Positions 50,805 through 61,244 of a DNA stretch of 64,000 bases are shown piece after piece. Within the stretch, counting starts at the first letter, position 1. Each line of letters starts with the position of its first letter. The position numbers and the translations under genes are program-made. The notes below the pieces were generated by a model. The model was not told where the DNA came from and made no database searches. It saw nothing but the letters and a program-made list of their open reading frames with translations. This stretch comes from Paenibacillus sp. BJ-4 (GTDB lineage: Bacteria > Bacillota > Bacilli > Paenibacillales > Paenibacillaceae). The stretch spans positions 34,344 to 98,343 of the forward strand of contig NZ_JAIVEM010000004.1 in NCBI RefSeq assembly GCF_020404765.1, read 5' to 3'.

Positions 50805-50827
50805 ATACGGTGGTCTCACACCATTTA

Positions 50828-51163
50828 TTAGTGTGCCACCATGTTGTATTCCATAATCCATACGGAACCACCAACAATGGTCAACAGGATGACTACACCG
50901 AAAATCAAAGTCATGACATTCCAGCGTGGTCCATTGCTCTCACGAATGTGCATGAAGAAGAAAAGCTGAACCAGAAATTGCAGCACTGCCGTGGCCAAAA
51001 TAACGACCAAGGTTGAAGTGCGGCTCAACATATGATTCATAACCACACCGAGAGGAATGATGGTCAGTACGATGGACAGAATGAACCCGATAACATAGGA
51101 TTTCACTGAACCGTGAGAATCATCATGACCATGCGAACCTGCTCCTGATTGATGCTGTGCCAT
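50828..51163 (-). CDS. qoxD: Quinol oxidase aa3/bo-type subunit IV
   Basis: 111 residues; GGGGGTGATGTAG precedes the start, right after the qoxC stop. Three spans, with His-rich N-terminus (MAQHQSGAGSHGHDDSHGS) and KSYVIGFILSIVLTIIPLGVVM, the CyoD/QoxD pattern. It assists assembly of the heme-copper quinol oxidase. Last gene of qoxABCD, just before the terminator. Confidence 0.92.
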   Translation of the reverse strand: MAQHQSGAGSHGHDDSHGSVKSYVIGFILSIVLTIIPLGVVMNHMLSRTSTLVVILATAVLQFLVQLFFFMHIRESNGPRWNVMTLIFGVVILLTIVGGSVWIMEYNMVAH

Positions 51164-51772
51164 CTACATCACCCCCATCAAATAAACGACTGACAGCAAG
51201 AAAATCCAGACAGCGTCCAAAAAGTGCCAGTACAAGCTCAGTGCTGAGACTTTACCCTTCGTTTCAGGAGTAAGCCCACGCTTTTTCACCTGCAACATAA
51301 GTCCGATCATCCACACCAGACCCAAGGAAACGTGAAGTCCGTGTGTACCGACCAGAGTGAAGAATGCCGACAGGAACGCACTGGTTCCGAAATTGGCTCC
51401 TTCGTGTACCATTTCAACAAACTCGTAAACCTCAAAACCGATAAAACCAAGACCCAGGATCGCCGTCACGATTAACCAACTGATTAATCCCTTCAGGCTT
51501 CCCTTGTTCATAGCCAACACGGCCAGACCACTTGTAAAGCTGCTTGTAAGCAAGAGGAACGTTTCAATAATAACGCCCGTCATGTTAAACAGCTCTGCGC
51601 CCCCTGGTCCTCCGGCTGTATTGTTCCGAAGGACGACGAAGGTAGCAAACAAGGTACTGAACAGGATCACGTCTGTTACGAGGAAGATCCAAAAACCAAG
51701 CATCTTCAATTCTTGCGGATCGTGATGTCCGTGGTCATGATCATGGCTTTGATGTGCTGCTGCTTGTGCCAT
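51164..51772 (-). CDS. qoxC: Quinol oxidase subunit III
   Basis: 202 residues. The ATG overlaps the qoxB stop (TAATG). Five spans; KMLGFWIFLVTDVILFSTLFATFVVL and FTLVGTHGLHVSLGLVWMIGL are the subunit III (CyoC/QoxC) signatures. The N-terminus has a His-Asp repeat (HQSHDHDHGHHDPQ). A structural subunit of the proton-pumping quinol oxidase in the cytoplasmic membrane. Confidence 0.93.
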   Translation of the reverse strand: MAQAAAHQSHDHDHGHHDPQELKMLGFWIFLVTDVILFSTLFATFVVLRNNTAGGPGGAELFNMTGVIIETFLLLTSSFTSGLAVLAMNKGSLKGLISWLIVTAILGLGFIGFEVYEFVEMVHEGANFGTSAFLSAFFTLVGTHGLHVSLGLVWMIGLMLQVKKRGLTPETKGKVSALSLYWHFLDAVWIFLLSVVYLMGVM

Positions 51773-53748
51773 TATACAGACCCCCTTATTGCGGCTTCCG
51801 TGCGTTTAACTTCATCCGCAGGGATATAGTAGTCGCCATCATAGGAGAAGAACGAACGGCAAATCATACAAATTGCCACACCGATCAGCCCTGGAATATA
51901 GAAGAACGACCAACCGAATACGAACCCGAAGCCTGCGATGAAAAAGAATACCGACATAATGAACGGAATCGCCGAGTTTTTCGGCATATGAATTGCTTCA
52001 ATTGGCGGTTGCTTTCTGAAAATACCTTTTGCACGTTTATCTTTCTCTGCCCACCAGTCGTCACGTTCTTCCACTTGCGGGATGGTAGCAAAATTATATT
52101 CCGGTGCAGGTGAAGGAATCGACCATTCCAACGTATGACCACCCCAAGGGTCGCCTGTTGTATCCTTCAGCTTGCGGAAATTCTTGATACCCAACAGAAT
52201 TTGAAGAACCTGGAACAAGAAACCAATCCCCATCAGGAATGCTCCAATGGTTGAAACCATGTTAAGCGGCTGCCAGCCGGTATCCCAGCCGTAAGTGCTC
52301 AGACGACGTGTCATACCCATCAGACCGAGGGAATATTGCGGAATGAAACATACATAGAAACCGATGTTCCAGAACCAGAAAGCCCATTTACCAGGCGTTT
52401 CAGGCAGAGTGAAGCCAAACATTTTAGGCCACCAGTAGTACAGACCTGCCAGATAACCGAACACTACACCGCCAATCAGAGCCGAGTGAAAGTGAGCGAT
52501 CAGGAAGTAACTGTTATGGAACTGGAAGTCAGCAGGCGCTACAGACAACATGACGCCTGTCAAACCTGCAATCAGGAAGTTCGGAATAAATGCGATAGAC
52601 CACATCATAGGAGTTTTAAATGTGATTTTGCCCCGATACATCGTGAACAGCCAGTTAAATACCTTAACCCCTGTCGGTATTGCGATAACCATCGTTGAAA
52701 TCGCAAAGAATGCATTCACATCTGCGCCTGATCCCATCGTAAAGAAGTGATGCGCCCAGGTGAAGAAGGACAGGATAGCAATCATGAACATGGCGTAAAC
52801 CATGGATTTGTAGCCAAACAATTTCTTTTTAGAGAATACACTGATGACCTCGGAATAAATACCGAAAGCAGGCAATACTACGATATATACCTCAGGGTGA
52901 CCCCACATCCAAATCAGGTTGATATACATCATCGGGTTGCCGCCAAAGTCAAGGGTAAAGAAGTGTCCTCCTCCGAAGCGGTCAAGGAATAGCAAAGCCA
53001 AAGTAACCGTCAGAATCGGGAACGCGAAAATGATAATAACACATGATGAAAATACGGACCACGTAAAGACAGGCATTTTCATCCAAGTCATACCAGGTGC
53101 ACGCATTTTAATAATGGTCACAATAAAGTTGATCCCTGTAGCCAATGAACCTATACCAGAAATCTGAATACCCCAGATATAGAAGTTCTGGCCGACGCCG
53201 GGACTAAATTGCAGTTCTGAAAGCGGCGGATAACTCAACCAACCTGCATCTGGCGAACCGCCAATAACGAAGGACAGGTTGAACAACATCGCTCCCATAA
53301 AGAAAAGCCAGAAGCTCAGTGCGTTCAGGAAAGGGAACGCTACATCGCGCGCACCAATTTGAAGAGGTACTGCGATATTAAACAAACCAAACATCAAAGG
53401 CATCGCCATAAACAAGATCATGATCGTGCCGTGTGTTGTAAAGATCTGATTGTAATGCTCAGGATGCAGCAGTGTAACATCCGGTGTTGCAAGCTGAATA
53501 CGCATCAATAATGCATCCACGCCTCCGCGGAATAACATCAAGATGGACGCGAGGATATACATGATACCGACTTTTTTGTGGTCAACGGTAGTCAACCAGT
53601 TTTTCCAAAGCCAGCCCCATTTTTTGAAATAAGTGAGCACAAACACGATCCCGATCGTCGCAAGAGCGATAGAAACGTCCGCTCCATAAATCATCGGATC
53701 TCCAGTGACGAAGAAAGTGGATGCAAACTCTTTTATTTTCTCAAGCAT
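51772..53748 (-). CDS. qoxB: Quinol oxidase subunit I (heme-copper catalytic subunit)
   Basis: 658 residues, ATG behind GGAAGGAGGCCCCCA. About 14 spans. Heme and CuB ligands are visible in TTHGTIMILFMAMP, MWGHPEVYIVVLPAFGIYSEV (His-Pro-Glu-Val-Tyr with the crosslinked Tyr), AHHFFTMG and HFHSALIGGVVFGYLAG. This subunit reduces O2 to water at the heme-CuB centre and pumps protons. By the Bacillus naming the complex is cytochrome aa3-600 type; heme type cannot be read from sequence. Confidence 0.95.
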   Translation of the reverse strand: MLEKIKEFASTFFVTGDPMIYGADVSIALATIGIVFVLTYFKKWGWLWKNWLTTVDHKKVGIMYILASILMLFRGGVDALLMRIQLATPDVTLLHPEHYNQIFTTHGTIMILFMAMPLMFGLFNIAVPLQIGARDVAFPFLNALSFWLFFMGAMLFNLSFVIGGSPDAGWLSYPPLSELQFSPGVGQNFYIWGIQISGIGSLATGINFIVTIIKMRAPGMTWMKMPVFTWSVFSSCVIIIFAFPILTVTLALLFLDRFGGGHFFTLDFGGNPMMYINLIWMWGHPEVYIVVLPAFGIYSEVISVFSKKKLFGYKSMVYAMFMIAILSFFTWAHHFFTMGSGADVNAFFAISTMVIAIPTGVKVFNWLFTMYRGKITFKTPMMWSIAFIPNFLIAGLTGVMLSVAPADFQFHNSYFLIAHFHSALIGGVVFGYLAGLYYWWPKMFGFTLPETPGKWAFWFWNIGFYVCFIPQYSLGLMGMTRRLSTYGWDTGWQPLNMVSTIGAFLMGIGFLFQVLQILLGIKNFRKLKDTTGDPWGGHTLEWSIPSPAPEYNFATIPQVEERDDWWAEKDKRAKGIFRKQPPIEAIHMPKNSAIPFIMSVFFFIAGFGFVFGWSFFYIPGLIGVAICMICRSFFSYDGDYYIPADEVKRTEAAIRGSV

Positions 53749-53773
53749 TGGGGGCCTCCTTCCCTATAATCAT

Positions 53774-54757
53774 TTAATTGTGTCCGCTCATATTCATATG
53801 ACTCATGTCCATTGCACTTTTATCCTCTGTGCCGGACTTGGAAGAATCTTCAGTGGATGCTCCTTCGCCATGTCCTGCATGCGGGTTAGAAGCGCCGTCT
53901 ACTACATACTTGGTTACGATGTCCTGGAACAATCCGTCTGGAATTGAAGAATACTCATCAGGCTGGGACAAACCTGGTTTTGCAAGCGCCAAATAGCCGT
54001 CCTTTGTTAACGGTTTGGACTGCTTCTTGATGTCAGCGACCCAGTTTTTATACTCTTCATCCGACTGGACTTCTACATCAAATCGCATTTGTCCAAAATG
54101 CTCACCGCTAAAGTTTGCACCCGAGCCAAAGTAAGTTCCTTCGTGATCGGCCTGCAAATGCAGTTTCATAGCCATGCCTGACATGGTGTAGATTTGACCG
54201 CCTAATTGCGGAATCCAGAAAGAGTTCATCGGGGCATCGGCAGTCAGTTCAAAACGGACTGGAACACCTTTAGGAATGTGAACTTGGTTAACTGTAGCTA
54301 TCCCTTCCTCCGGGTACATAAAGAGCCATTTCCAGTCCAGTGAAGTCACTTGAATAGTTACTGGCTTTTGTGTACTTGCCAATGGCTTGGAAGGCTCCAG
54401 CAAGTAGGTATATCTCGCAGTGATCACGGCAATAATACAGATAACGATAATTGGAATAGCCCACCATACAGTCTCCAGCTTTCTGCTGTCATCCCAGTGG
54501 GGTTGATACTTGACCTTATTTGCCGGTGTATCGCGATACCGCCAAATAATGAAGAAAGTCAAAATCATGACCGGTACAATTATAAGCGCAGACAATGCCG
54601 TTGAAAGAATAATCAATTCTTTTTGTGCTTGCCCAATGGGTCCTTTCGGATCGAAAACAACGTATTTTCCGCCAGCATAAAAACACGTCCAAATGAGCAA
54701 TGCTACCGTGAGCACGGTCAAAACCAACGCAATAATCGCTTTTGGTTTTTTGTTCAT
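53774..54757 (-). CDS. qoxA: Quinol oxidase subunit II
   Basis: 327 residues. Two N-terminal spans, then the cupredoxin-like domain with SLDWKWLFMYPEEGIATVNQVHIPKGVPVRFELTADAPMNSFWIPQLGGQIYTMSGM and NFSGEHFGQMRFDVEV. The CuA Cys/His set is absent, as expected for quinol rather than cytochrome c oxidases. VFDPKGPIGQAQKELIILSTALSAL matches Bacillus QoxA. The region where QoxA normally has a lipobox reads LLIWTCFYAG, which is not a standard one. The C-terminus is Gly/Ser/His/Met-rich. First gene of the operon. Confidence 0.93.
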   Translation of the reverse strand: MNKKPKAIIALVLTVLTVALLIWTCFYAGGKYVVFDPKGPIGQAQKELIILSTALSALIIVPVMILTFFIIWRYRDTPANKVKYQPHWDDSRKLETVWWAIPIIVICIIAVITARYTYLLEPSKPLASTQKPVTIQVTSLDWKWLFMYPEEGIATVNQVHIPKGVPVRFELTADAPMNSFWIPQLGGQIYTMSGMAMKLHLQADHEGTYFGSGANFSGEHFGQMRFDVEVQSDEEYKNWVADIKKQSKPLTKDGYLALAKPGLSQPDEYSSIPDGLFQDIVTKYVVDGASNPHAGHGEGASTEDSSKSGTEDKSAMDMSHMNMSGHN

Positions 54758-55098
54758 GTTGTTCCCCTCTCCTTAAAATAGTAAATTACTCAAAACTAAC
54801 GAACTCCTGTAATGTTGCCCCTATATAAGATAGCAGAAAAGCGGCCATTTTTTTTATTGTTAACAGAATTGTCGATTATTTGTCCGTTTTTTGTGAAAAA
54901 CCTCTCTTAAAATAAAATTTCTCTTGCAAATTTAAAATCTTTTATTACTAAAAAAATGACATAAAATACGCTAATTTTATATCGCAAAGAAGCTATATTA
55001 AAGCAAAAAGCGGACCTCCGTACAGTTATCATGCTACACTGCTCGAAGACCCACGATGTTGGTTTCATTGAATATGTTGTTTTCATTTTTTATTTATA
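54758..55098. other. AT-rich regulatory region upstream of qoxABCD
   Basis: About 340 bases, very AT-rich. It contains AAGGAGAGGGGAAC as the qoxA ribosome site and a TTTTTCACAAAAAAC sequence resembling half of a Rex-type site. Several promoter-like hexamers exist but none stands out. No gene is supported. Confidence 0.4.
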
Positions 55099-55347
55099 CT
55101 AGCTGCGGCCGTTTTCCTGGTCTTCCTTCTTACGGGCAATGACAAATGATTTCCCAATGAGAAAAATAAAAATTCCGGCAACGACGCAGCCAATACCTAC
55201 CATTAAATATATATTACGATCACTTAAATTGCCTAGATCAAACAAAATAAGGATAATACCTGCAATGCAGGCGATCCACGCGATAACAGATACCGTGCGG
55301 CTCATTTGCCTGTCAGTTGATCCAGATTTCCTAAAATTCGCAGCCAT
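55099..55347 (-). CDS. Small two-span membrane protein of unknown function
   Basis: 82 residues; GAGTGAGAGGGTATG supplies the ribosome site. Two hydrophobic helices (about 17-38 and 46-67) separated by a short polar loop; positively charged N-terminus (NFRKSGSTDRQMSR) and a C-terminal KKEDQENGRS tail. No known motif. It stands alone between the qox control region and the glycosidase cluster. Confidence 0.7.
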   Translation of the reverse strand: MAANFRKSGSTDRQMSRTVSVIAWIACIAGIILILFDLGNLSDRNIYLMVGIGCVVAGIFIFLIGKSFVIARKKEDQENGRS

Positions 55348-55559
55348 ACCCTCTCACTCCCTTTAGTTTAAAATAGTTTCAAACGCCCTCGTCAGGTATT
55401 TTTGTCAGTATGCACATATCTTCCTTTTTTTATTCCTGTGGCCGCTGCATACTTGGAACAACCTGTAGCACATCCTGACTATTATTACCCCAGAGGGCCT
55501 GCTGTTCAAACAAAAGGGAGTGAAGACAGAACTAGCTTCGCTATGTCAAAGCAGCTTTT

Positions 55560-56906
55560 TTAGCGTCTGGTCTCCAGCCAGTTATTATTTACCACATTTT
55601 GATACCAGTAGTAGCTTTCCTTGGGTGTGCGGACCTGTGTGCGAAAATCGACATGAATCATGCCAAATCTCATATTGTATCCTTCTGCCCATTCAAAATT
55701 GTCCATCAGGGACCATGCCATATATCCTTTGATATGAAGACCGTCATGAATAGCCCGGTGTACCTGTACCAAATGCTGCTGCATATACGAAATACGGCGG
55801 TCATCCTGAATCTTGCCGTTTACGATGTCATCATTGATACATGCCCCATTCTCTGTAATGTAAATGTCGATGTTGCCGTATTTTTGCAAATAATGCAATA
55901 CCTCATACAGCCCTCGTGATTCTACCGGCCAGCCGATATCCGTGACAGGCAGCCCCATATTGATCTCTTCGGATTGAAGGAAACCAGCTTCTGGATTAAA
56001 GCGATTAACCGACATACTGTAGTAATTGATACCGATCATATCAATCGGTTCACTAATGATGTCCATATCCCCGTCTTGAATCGGTACGCTGGCTCCCTGC
56101 TCCGCAAACCAGTCTACCAAAAACTGTGGATATGAAGCTTGATAGATAGGCTGGAGAAACCAGTCACTGTGCAAAGAAATCGTACGCGCACATGCGGCTT
56201 TATCTTCCTCGGAAGTGCTGTAGGGTACAGCCCATGAGACATTTGGCGCGATGCCAATCTGACCACTGGTGCCCAGCTCGCGGAAACGACGCACAGAAAG
56301 GCCATGCGCAACCAGCAGATGATGTCCCACATCGATGGCTGTCTGAAGATTCGTCAGACCTGGGGCGTGAACTCCCAGCATATTGGATAAAAAAGCGATG
56401 CACCATGGTTCATTGAATGTGAGCCAATGGTGTATTTTTCCGTGAAACTCGCGGAACATCGTTTCCGCAAACTGGACAAATGCCTGAACCGTGCGGCGAT
56501 TTTCCCAGCCTCCCGCAGCCTGAAGCACCTGTGGCAGATCCCAGTGATACAGTGTGCAAAACGGTTCAATCCCGTTTTCGTTCAACAAATCGACAACGCG
56601 ATGATAATAGTCCAAGCCTTCTTGATTGACTTCACCGTCACCATTCGGGAATATCCGCGGCCATGATACTGAAAAACGATATGTACGGATGCCCAGCTCC
56701 TTCATCAGCCGAATATCCTCCTCATAGCGATGATAGCTGTCACAGGCTACATTTCCGTTATCTCCGTTGAACACCTTACCGGGTGTATGGGCAAAAGTAT
56801 CCCAAATGGACAGGCCTCTTCCCCCCTCCTGATAAGCCCCCTCGATTTGATAGGCTGCCGTTGCCGTTCCCCACATAAAGTCCTGCGGAAATTGAAAAAT
56901 GGTCAT
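55560..56906 (-). CDS. GH1 beta-glucosidase/6-phospho-beta-glucosidase-type glycosidase
   Basis: 448 residues from ATG 56906, overlapping the end of the GH95 gene. GH1 signature: [33 protein letters not shown] at the start, acid/base Glu in LTFNEPWC, nucleophile Glu in IYITENGA, and [24 protein letters not shown] near the end. The length and motifs fit cytoplasmic beta-glucosidases such as P. polymyxa BglA/BglB. The sugar taken up by the neighbouring ABC transporter is the probable source of its substrate. Confidence 0.92.
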   Translation of the reverse strand: MTIFQFPQDFMWGTATAAYQIEGAYQEGGRGLSIWDTFAHTPGKVFNGDNGNVACDSYHRYEEDIRLMKELGIRTYRFSVSWPRIFPNGDGEVNQEGLDYYHRVVDLLNENGIEPFCTLYHWDLPQVLQAAGGWENRRTVQAFVQFAETMFREFHGKIHHWLTFNEPWCIAFLSNMLGVHAPGLTNLQTAIDVGHHLLVAHGLSVRRFRELGTSGQIGIAPNVSWAVPYSTSEEDKAACARTISLHSDWFLQPIYQASYPQFLVDWFAEQGASVPIQDGDMDIISEPIDMIGINYYSMSVNRFNPEAGFLQSEEINMGLPVTDIGWPVESRGLYEVLHYLQKYGNIDIYITENGACINDDIVNGKIQDDRRISYMQQHLVQVHRAIHDGLHIKGYMAWSLMDNFEWAEGYNMRFGMIHVDFRTQVRTPKESYYWYQNVVNNNWLETRR

Positions 56907-59383
56907 ATTTGATCTTCCTCTCCATGAATAATAATCGTATGTCCTTCCGTTATTTCCTGCTCTTTGGTAAAAATCCATGACAACATAAATCCTCCGTGCT
57001 TTGGATCAGGCTGAGCTAGCCGGGCATCTGCTCTAAAGGGCTGTGCACTGCGAATGATGCAGCTTCCTGTCGAGACAGATGCAGTAAGTTCCGCACGGAC
57101 GAGCCGGGAACCGGACCATTCCATGCTGACCGTCACCCCGCCACGCCCCCGCAATCCGTTGACCTTTCCCTGCGACCATGCCGCAGGCAGGGCAGGCAGT
57201 AAAGTCAATTCACCCGGACGGCTTTGCAGCAGCATTTCCGCGATCCCCGCCGTCGCGCCAAAATTACCATCAATCTGAAAAGGCGGGTGGGCGTCGAATA
57301 GATTGGGATAGGTCGAACGCGACAGCAATGTGCGAATATACCGATGTGCCGCCTCGCCATCCTCCAACCGGGCGTACAGGTTAATCAACCAGGCACAGCT
57401 CCACCCGGTATGGCCTCCACCATGATCCAGCCGTCGGCGCAGTGAAATGCGGGCCGCCTCTGCCAGCTCCGGAGTATCGCGGATATGGATTTGTCGGCCA
57501 GGATACAATCCGTACAGGTGCGAAACATGTCGATGCCCCGGCTCCGCCTCCTCAAAATCGACAAACCACTCCTGCAGCTGCCCTTGACGACCCAGTTGAT
57601 AAGGCAGTAGCCGTAGCCGTGTCTCTTCGCAGCGATGGCGGAACTCCTCATCTAATTCCAACAGATCCGCTGCCTGAATGCAGTTGCCGAGCAGTTCCCG
57701 GATCAGCGACATATCCATAGTAGAACCTATGGATATACTGCACTCCTCGCCGGACGGCGTTATGAATTTGTTCTCGGGTGATGTGGAGGGGGAGGTCACG
57801 AGCCAACCATCCAGGCCTTCTACGAGCCAATCCATACAAAAGGCAGCCGCACCCTTCATCAGCGGATAAGCTTGCTCTGCCAAATAGGCTGTATCCTGGG
57901 TGAACAGATAACGATCCCACAGATGGGCGGTCAGCCATACACCCCCTAAGGGCCAAAATGCCCAACTGGCGTGGCCTCCTGACGGTCCGGCGTATCTCCA
58001 CAGGTCCACATTGTGATGAGCTGCCCACCCTTGAGCGCCGTAATTAACGGAAGCTACTCTGCGTCCCGTGCGACTGATTTCTCCAACCATGTCTAGCAAT
58101 GGTTCATGGCACTCGGCAAGATTGCATATTTCAGCCGGCCAGTAATTCATCTGTGTATTAATATTGGTTGTATAATTACTGTTCCACGGCGGCTGCACCC
58201 GGTCATTCCAGATGCCCTGGAGATTGGCAGGCTGACTGCCCGGGCGTGAACTACCCATGAGCAGGTAGCGTCCATACTGAAATAACAGCGCCTCCAAACC
58301 CGGGTCCACCTCACCCTTCCGATAACGTTCTAATCGCAGATCGGTCGGTAGAACTGACTTGTCGGTTAGAGTATCACCCCCCAGCTCTAATGCGACGCGG
58401 TCGAACAGCGCGCGATGATCCTGCTCATGCCGTCGCCGCACCTGCTCGCTACCCTGTAATATCACTTTATCCAAGGTGATTTGGCAGGCTTCTGCTGACT
58501 CCACTGGATCACTATTGGGCATGGTGTGGAATCCCCGAAATCCGGTCGCTGCCGCCAAATATATCGTGAGTGTATCGGCGCCTGAGACGATCAATGTTCC
58601 GTCAGCCTCCACCGTCATAGTTCCCCCCTCGGGAACAACTCTCGCCTGAACCGCAAAAGCCATCCCCAAATCATTCTCGTAAACGACCGACTGCGGATGA
58701 TCACCGTGAACATTCGATTCCACATGACTGGGCGCTCGTCCAGTCAGCGTAATAAAGTCCTTCGCCGCTTCATCGGATGACCCCTCACCCACATCGCTAT
58801 CCCATTTGGACGAATCACCGAAATATACATCCTCTCCAGTTGTGTCATCACAAGGATGCGGTGTAGTGATGTGCACGGATGCATTAATCTTCTCAGCCTT
58901 ATCCGCAGTCAGCGATACCATGATGATCCCATCTGGTGCACTGGCAATAACTTCACGGGTATAGCGGATGCCATCGCTATGAAAAGCGATTGCTGCTGTT
59001 CCGGTATGTAAATCCAGTTCTCGTTCATAATGCGTGATTTCCCCGAAGCCCTCCTGCGTAATCCACAAGTCTCCCAAAGGCTGATACGCTTCCGTATCGC
59101 AACCCAGCATGTACGTATTGATCAGATGTTCCGCGTCCTTGTATTTTCCAGCTGCAATCAGCTCTCTGACAGGCTTCAAGTATCGCAATACATCATACTG
59201 AACCCCATCTCTGGGAAATCCGGACCAGAGCGTATCCTCGTTTAATTGCAAACGCTCCTCCCTGATCCCGCCAAACACCATAGCGCCGAGTCTCCCATTG
59301 CCGACGGGCAATGCTTCCTCCCATACCTCAGCAGGTTGGCGATACCATAACCGCAGAGACTGCGGCTTTTCGCCTTTCGTCAC
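56903..59383 (-). CDS. GH95-family glycosidase (alpha-L-fucosidase/galactosidase-like)
   Basis: 826 residues from a GTG at 59383 behind GGGGAGGGTTTGAC. The N-terminal beta-domain has [46 protein letters not shown], the GH95 hallmark. The (alpha/alpha)6 catalytic part has [52 protein letters not shown] and [16 protein letters not shown]. Known members cleave alpha-1,2-L-fucose or alpha-L-galactose. No signal peptide, so it acts in the cytoplasm on imported oligosaccharides. Cotranscribed with GH1 and probably the ABC genes. Confidence 0.9.
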   Translation of the reverse strand: MTKGEKPQSLRLWYRQPAEVWEEALPVGNGRLGAMVFGGIREERLQLNEDTLWSGFPRDGVQYDVLRYLKPVRELIAAGKYKDAEHLINTYMLGCDTEAYQPLGDLWITQEGFGEITHYERELDLHTGTAAIAFHSDGIRYTREVIASAPDGIIMVSLTADKAEKINASVHITTPHPCDDTTGEDVYFGDSSKWDSDVGEGSSDEAAKDFITLTGRAPSHVESNVHGDHPQSVVYENDLGMAFAVQARVVPEGGTMTVEADGTLIVSGADTLTIYLAAATGFRGFHTMPNSDPVESAEACQITLDKVILQGSEQVRRRHEQDHRALFDRVALELGGDTLTDKSVLPTDLRLERYRKGEVDPGLEALLFQYGRYLLMGSSRPGSQPANLQGIWNDRVQPPWNSNYTTNINTQMNYWPAEICNLAECHEPLLDMVGEISRTGRRVASVNYGAQGWAAHHNVDLWRYAGPSGGHASWAFWPLGGVWLTAHLWDRYLFTQDTAYLAEQAYPLMKGAAAFCMDWLVEGLDGWLVTSPSTSPENKFITPSGEECSISIGSTMDMSLIRELLGNCIQAADLLELDEEFRHRCEETRLRLLPYQLGRQGQLQEWFVDFEEAEPGHRHVSHLYGLYPGRQIHIRDTPELAEAARISLRRRLDHGGGHTGWSCAWLINLYARLEDGEAAHRYIRTLLSRSTYPNLFDAHPPFQIDGNFGATAGIAEMLLQSRPGELTLLPALPAAWSQGKVNGLRGRGGVTVSMEWSGSRLVRAELTASVSTGSCIIRSAQPFRADARLAQPDPKHGGFMLSWIFTKEQEITEGHTIIIHGEEDQI

Positions 59384-59409
59384 GTCAAACCCTCCCCTTT
59401 GAGATCAAA

Positions 59410-59450
59410 CAGAGCGCCGATCACGTTCTGCTCTTAAAACAAGCGCTCTG
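59410..59450 (-). repeat. Intercistronic hairpin between solute-binding protein and GH95 genes
   Basis: CAGAGCGC (59410-59417) pairs perfectly with GCGCTCTG (59443-59450). It has only TTTGATC after it leftward, so it may protect or partly terminate the binding-protein mRNA, as in many sugar ABC operons. Confidence 0.6.
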
Positions 59451-59487
59451 TCATTTCAGCGTTTCAAAGTTTGGTTCAATGGATTCG

Positions 59488-61182
59488 TTATTTGGAAGCC
59501 TTCCCACTCCATAACTCCACTCTGTCCTTGACCAGTTGCGTGTATTGCTGTTCCATTTGTACAGCGCCAGCCGCATCCAGCTCTTTCAGCATGTTGTCGT
59601 ACACAGTGTCAAAATTGGAGGCTGGTGCCAAAATAGCTTCCGGTATACGCTTGCGGATAATATCCGTCGTTTTTTTGAACGTAACGTTATAGTTGGATTC
59701 ATTGTCTGTCGTTAGGTTATAGGCAGCGCCCCATGGCTTCACTTCAAATTCCTTTTCGCTTGGAAACAGCTCCTTCCACGTTTTTACGCCATACGCCTTG
59801 AGCGACTCCTTTTCCGGCTCCGAATAGGCTGCGATAATTTGTTCCGGAAATTTGGTAGTATAGTAGTTCCCCGTAGGGTCCTTCACGCCATCACCATAGT
59901 GTCCGCTGATCAACGTGTACAGATCCATTCCGCTTGTTTTGTTGAAGCTGGTGGCGTTATTCGTTTTTTGCTCCAGTATATTTGCCGGAATCATGCGTTT
60001 GCCGTCCTTGAGCTCATAATGCAACCCTTCAATTCCCCAATTCACCAGCACCTGTCCTTCATCGGAAGCCAGATAATCAAGGAACTTAATGGCCCGCACC
60101 GGGTCCTTGCAGCTCTCGGTAATACCTACACCATAACCGGACATAAAGCCTGCATCTTGAAAGGAATGATCCTTATATTCCTCCGAAAGTGTAACTGGAA
60201 AATGTGCATAGCTGGCATCCGCCTTGCCTGACGTTTTTAACGCATTTTCAGCCTCCAGATAGCCCCACTCCTGGTCAATCAGACCGAGGACACGGCCGCT
60301 GGCAATTTTGGATTTGTATTGGTCACTTTTTTGCACAAAGGATTCCTTATCCAGCAGCCCTTCATTGTACATGTGGTTCAACCATCGGAAATACTCCTTT
60401 TCCTCCGGACGCTTGTAATGGAGCTTGGATTCAAACGTCTTGGGATCAATAAAATATTCGCCATCGTCCGCCGCTCCGGTCGTCAGGAAGGCAGGATTCG
60501 TGACGGTAATCATGATTCTCCAGTCGTCCGCGTCCAGCGTGAGCGGAATTGCCTTTTTGCCGTCAATGGTTGGGTGTTTGGCTACATAGGCTTTGAGTAC
60601 GTTTTCAAAATCCTGTAATGTTTTTACCTTTGGATATCCCAGTTCCTTAAGTACTCTATGCTGGATTTCAAATCCACCCGTCGCATCAAAGTTTTTCTGT
60701 CCTACACCTGCATACGTAGGGATAACATAGATGGCCTGATCCTTGTTGCTGTATTTCAGTCGATTCATGTAGGGGCCGTACAGCTTTTTAAGATTCGGCG
60801 CGTGTTCATTGATTAGATCGGTTAGATCAATCATGGCTCCGGCATCCACGAGCTTGCTGATATTCGCTTTAGCAGAAACCAGATCAGGGTACTCTCCGCT
60901 CGCTGCCATCAAAGCGATGCGATCATTACCGCCTCCGCCGCTGACATCAAATTCAGCATTCAGGGTTACTCCCGTTCTTTTCGTAATTTCCTTGCCTATT
61001 TCATCCTTCATGCCGCTCCATTGCGGGCTTGGATCAGCCCCAAAAAAGCTAAACGTAATCGGGTCCGTTCCGCTGGATGAGCCTTCCTTTGCTGCGTTTT
61101 GGCTTCCGCCACAGCCTGCCAGTGCAGCAAGTGATACTGCAAGCAGGGGAATGAGTGCAAATCTGGACCAGTGTTTTTTCAT
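59488..61182 (-). CDS. Sugar ABC transporter substrate-binding lipoprotein
   Basis: 564 residues; ATG behind CAGGAGGATCCGAAC. Lipoprotein signal SLAALAGC (Cys near 24). The large family-1 (LplA/YtcQ-like) extracellular binding fold has TFSFFGADPSPQWSGMKDEIGKEITKRTGVTL at the start and a FLDYLASDEGQVLVNWGIEGLHYELKDGKR segment typical of this group. Paenibacillus has many such systems for oligosaccharides. It delivers the sugar to the two permeases encoded upstream; the nearby GH95 and GH1 enzymes suggest a fucosylated or beta-glucosidic oligosaccharide. Confidence 0.9.
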   Translation of the reverse strand: MKKHWSRFALIPLLAVSLAALAGCGGSQNAAKEGSSSGTDPITFSFFGADPSPQWSGMKDEIGKEITKRTGVTLNAEFDVSGGGGNDRIALMAASGEYPDLVSAKANISKLVDAGAMIDLTDLINEHAPNLKKLYGPYMNRLKYSNKDQAIYVIPTYAGVGQKNFDATGGFEIQHRVLKELGYPKVKTLQDFENVLKAYVAKHPTIDGKKAIPLTLDADDWRIMITVTNPAFLTTGAADDGEYFIDPKTFESKLHYKRPEEKEYFRWLNHMYNEGLLDKESFVQKSDQYKSKIASGRVLGLIDQEWGYLEAENALKTSGKADASYAHFPVTLSEEYKDHSFQDAGFMSGYGVGITESCKDPVRAIKFLDYLASDEGQVLVNWGIEGLHYELKDGKRMIPANILEQKTNNATSFNKTSGMDLYTLISGHYGDGVKDPTGNYYTTKFPEQIIAAYSEPEKESLKAYGVKTWKELFPSEKEFEVKPWGAAYNLTTDNESNYNVTFKKTTDIIRKRIPEAILAPASNFDTVYDNMLKELDAAGAVQMEQQYTQLVKDRVELWSGKASK

Positions 61183-61244
61183 GTTCGGATCCTCCTGTAT
61201 TCTTAATGACTTTTCATTATGATTTGACCGCTATATTTCAACTG

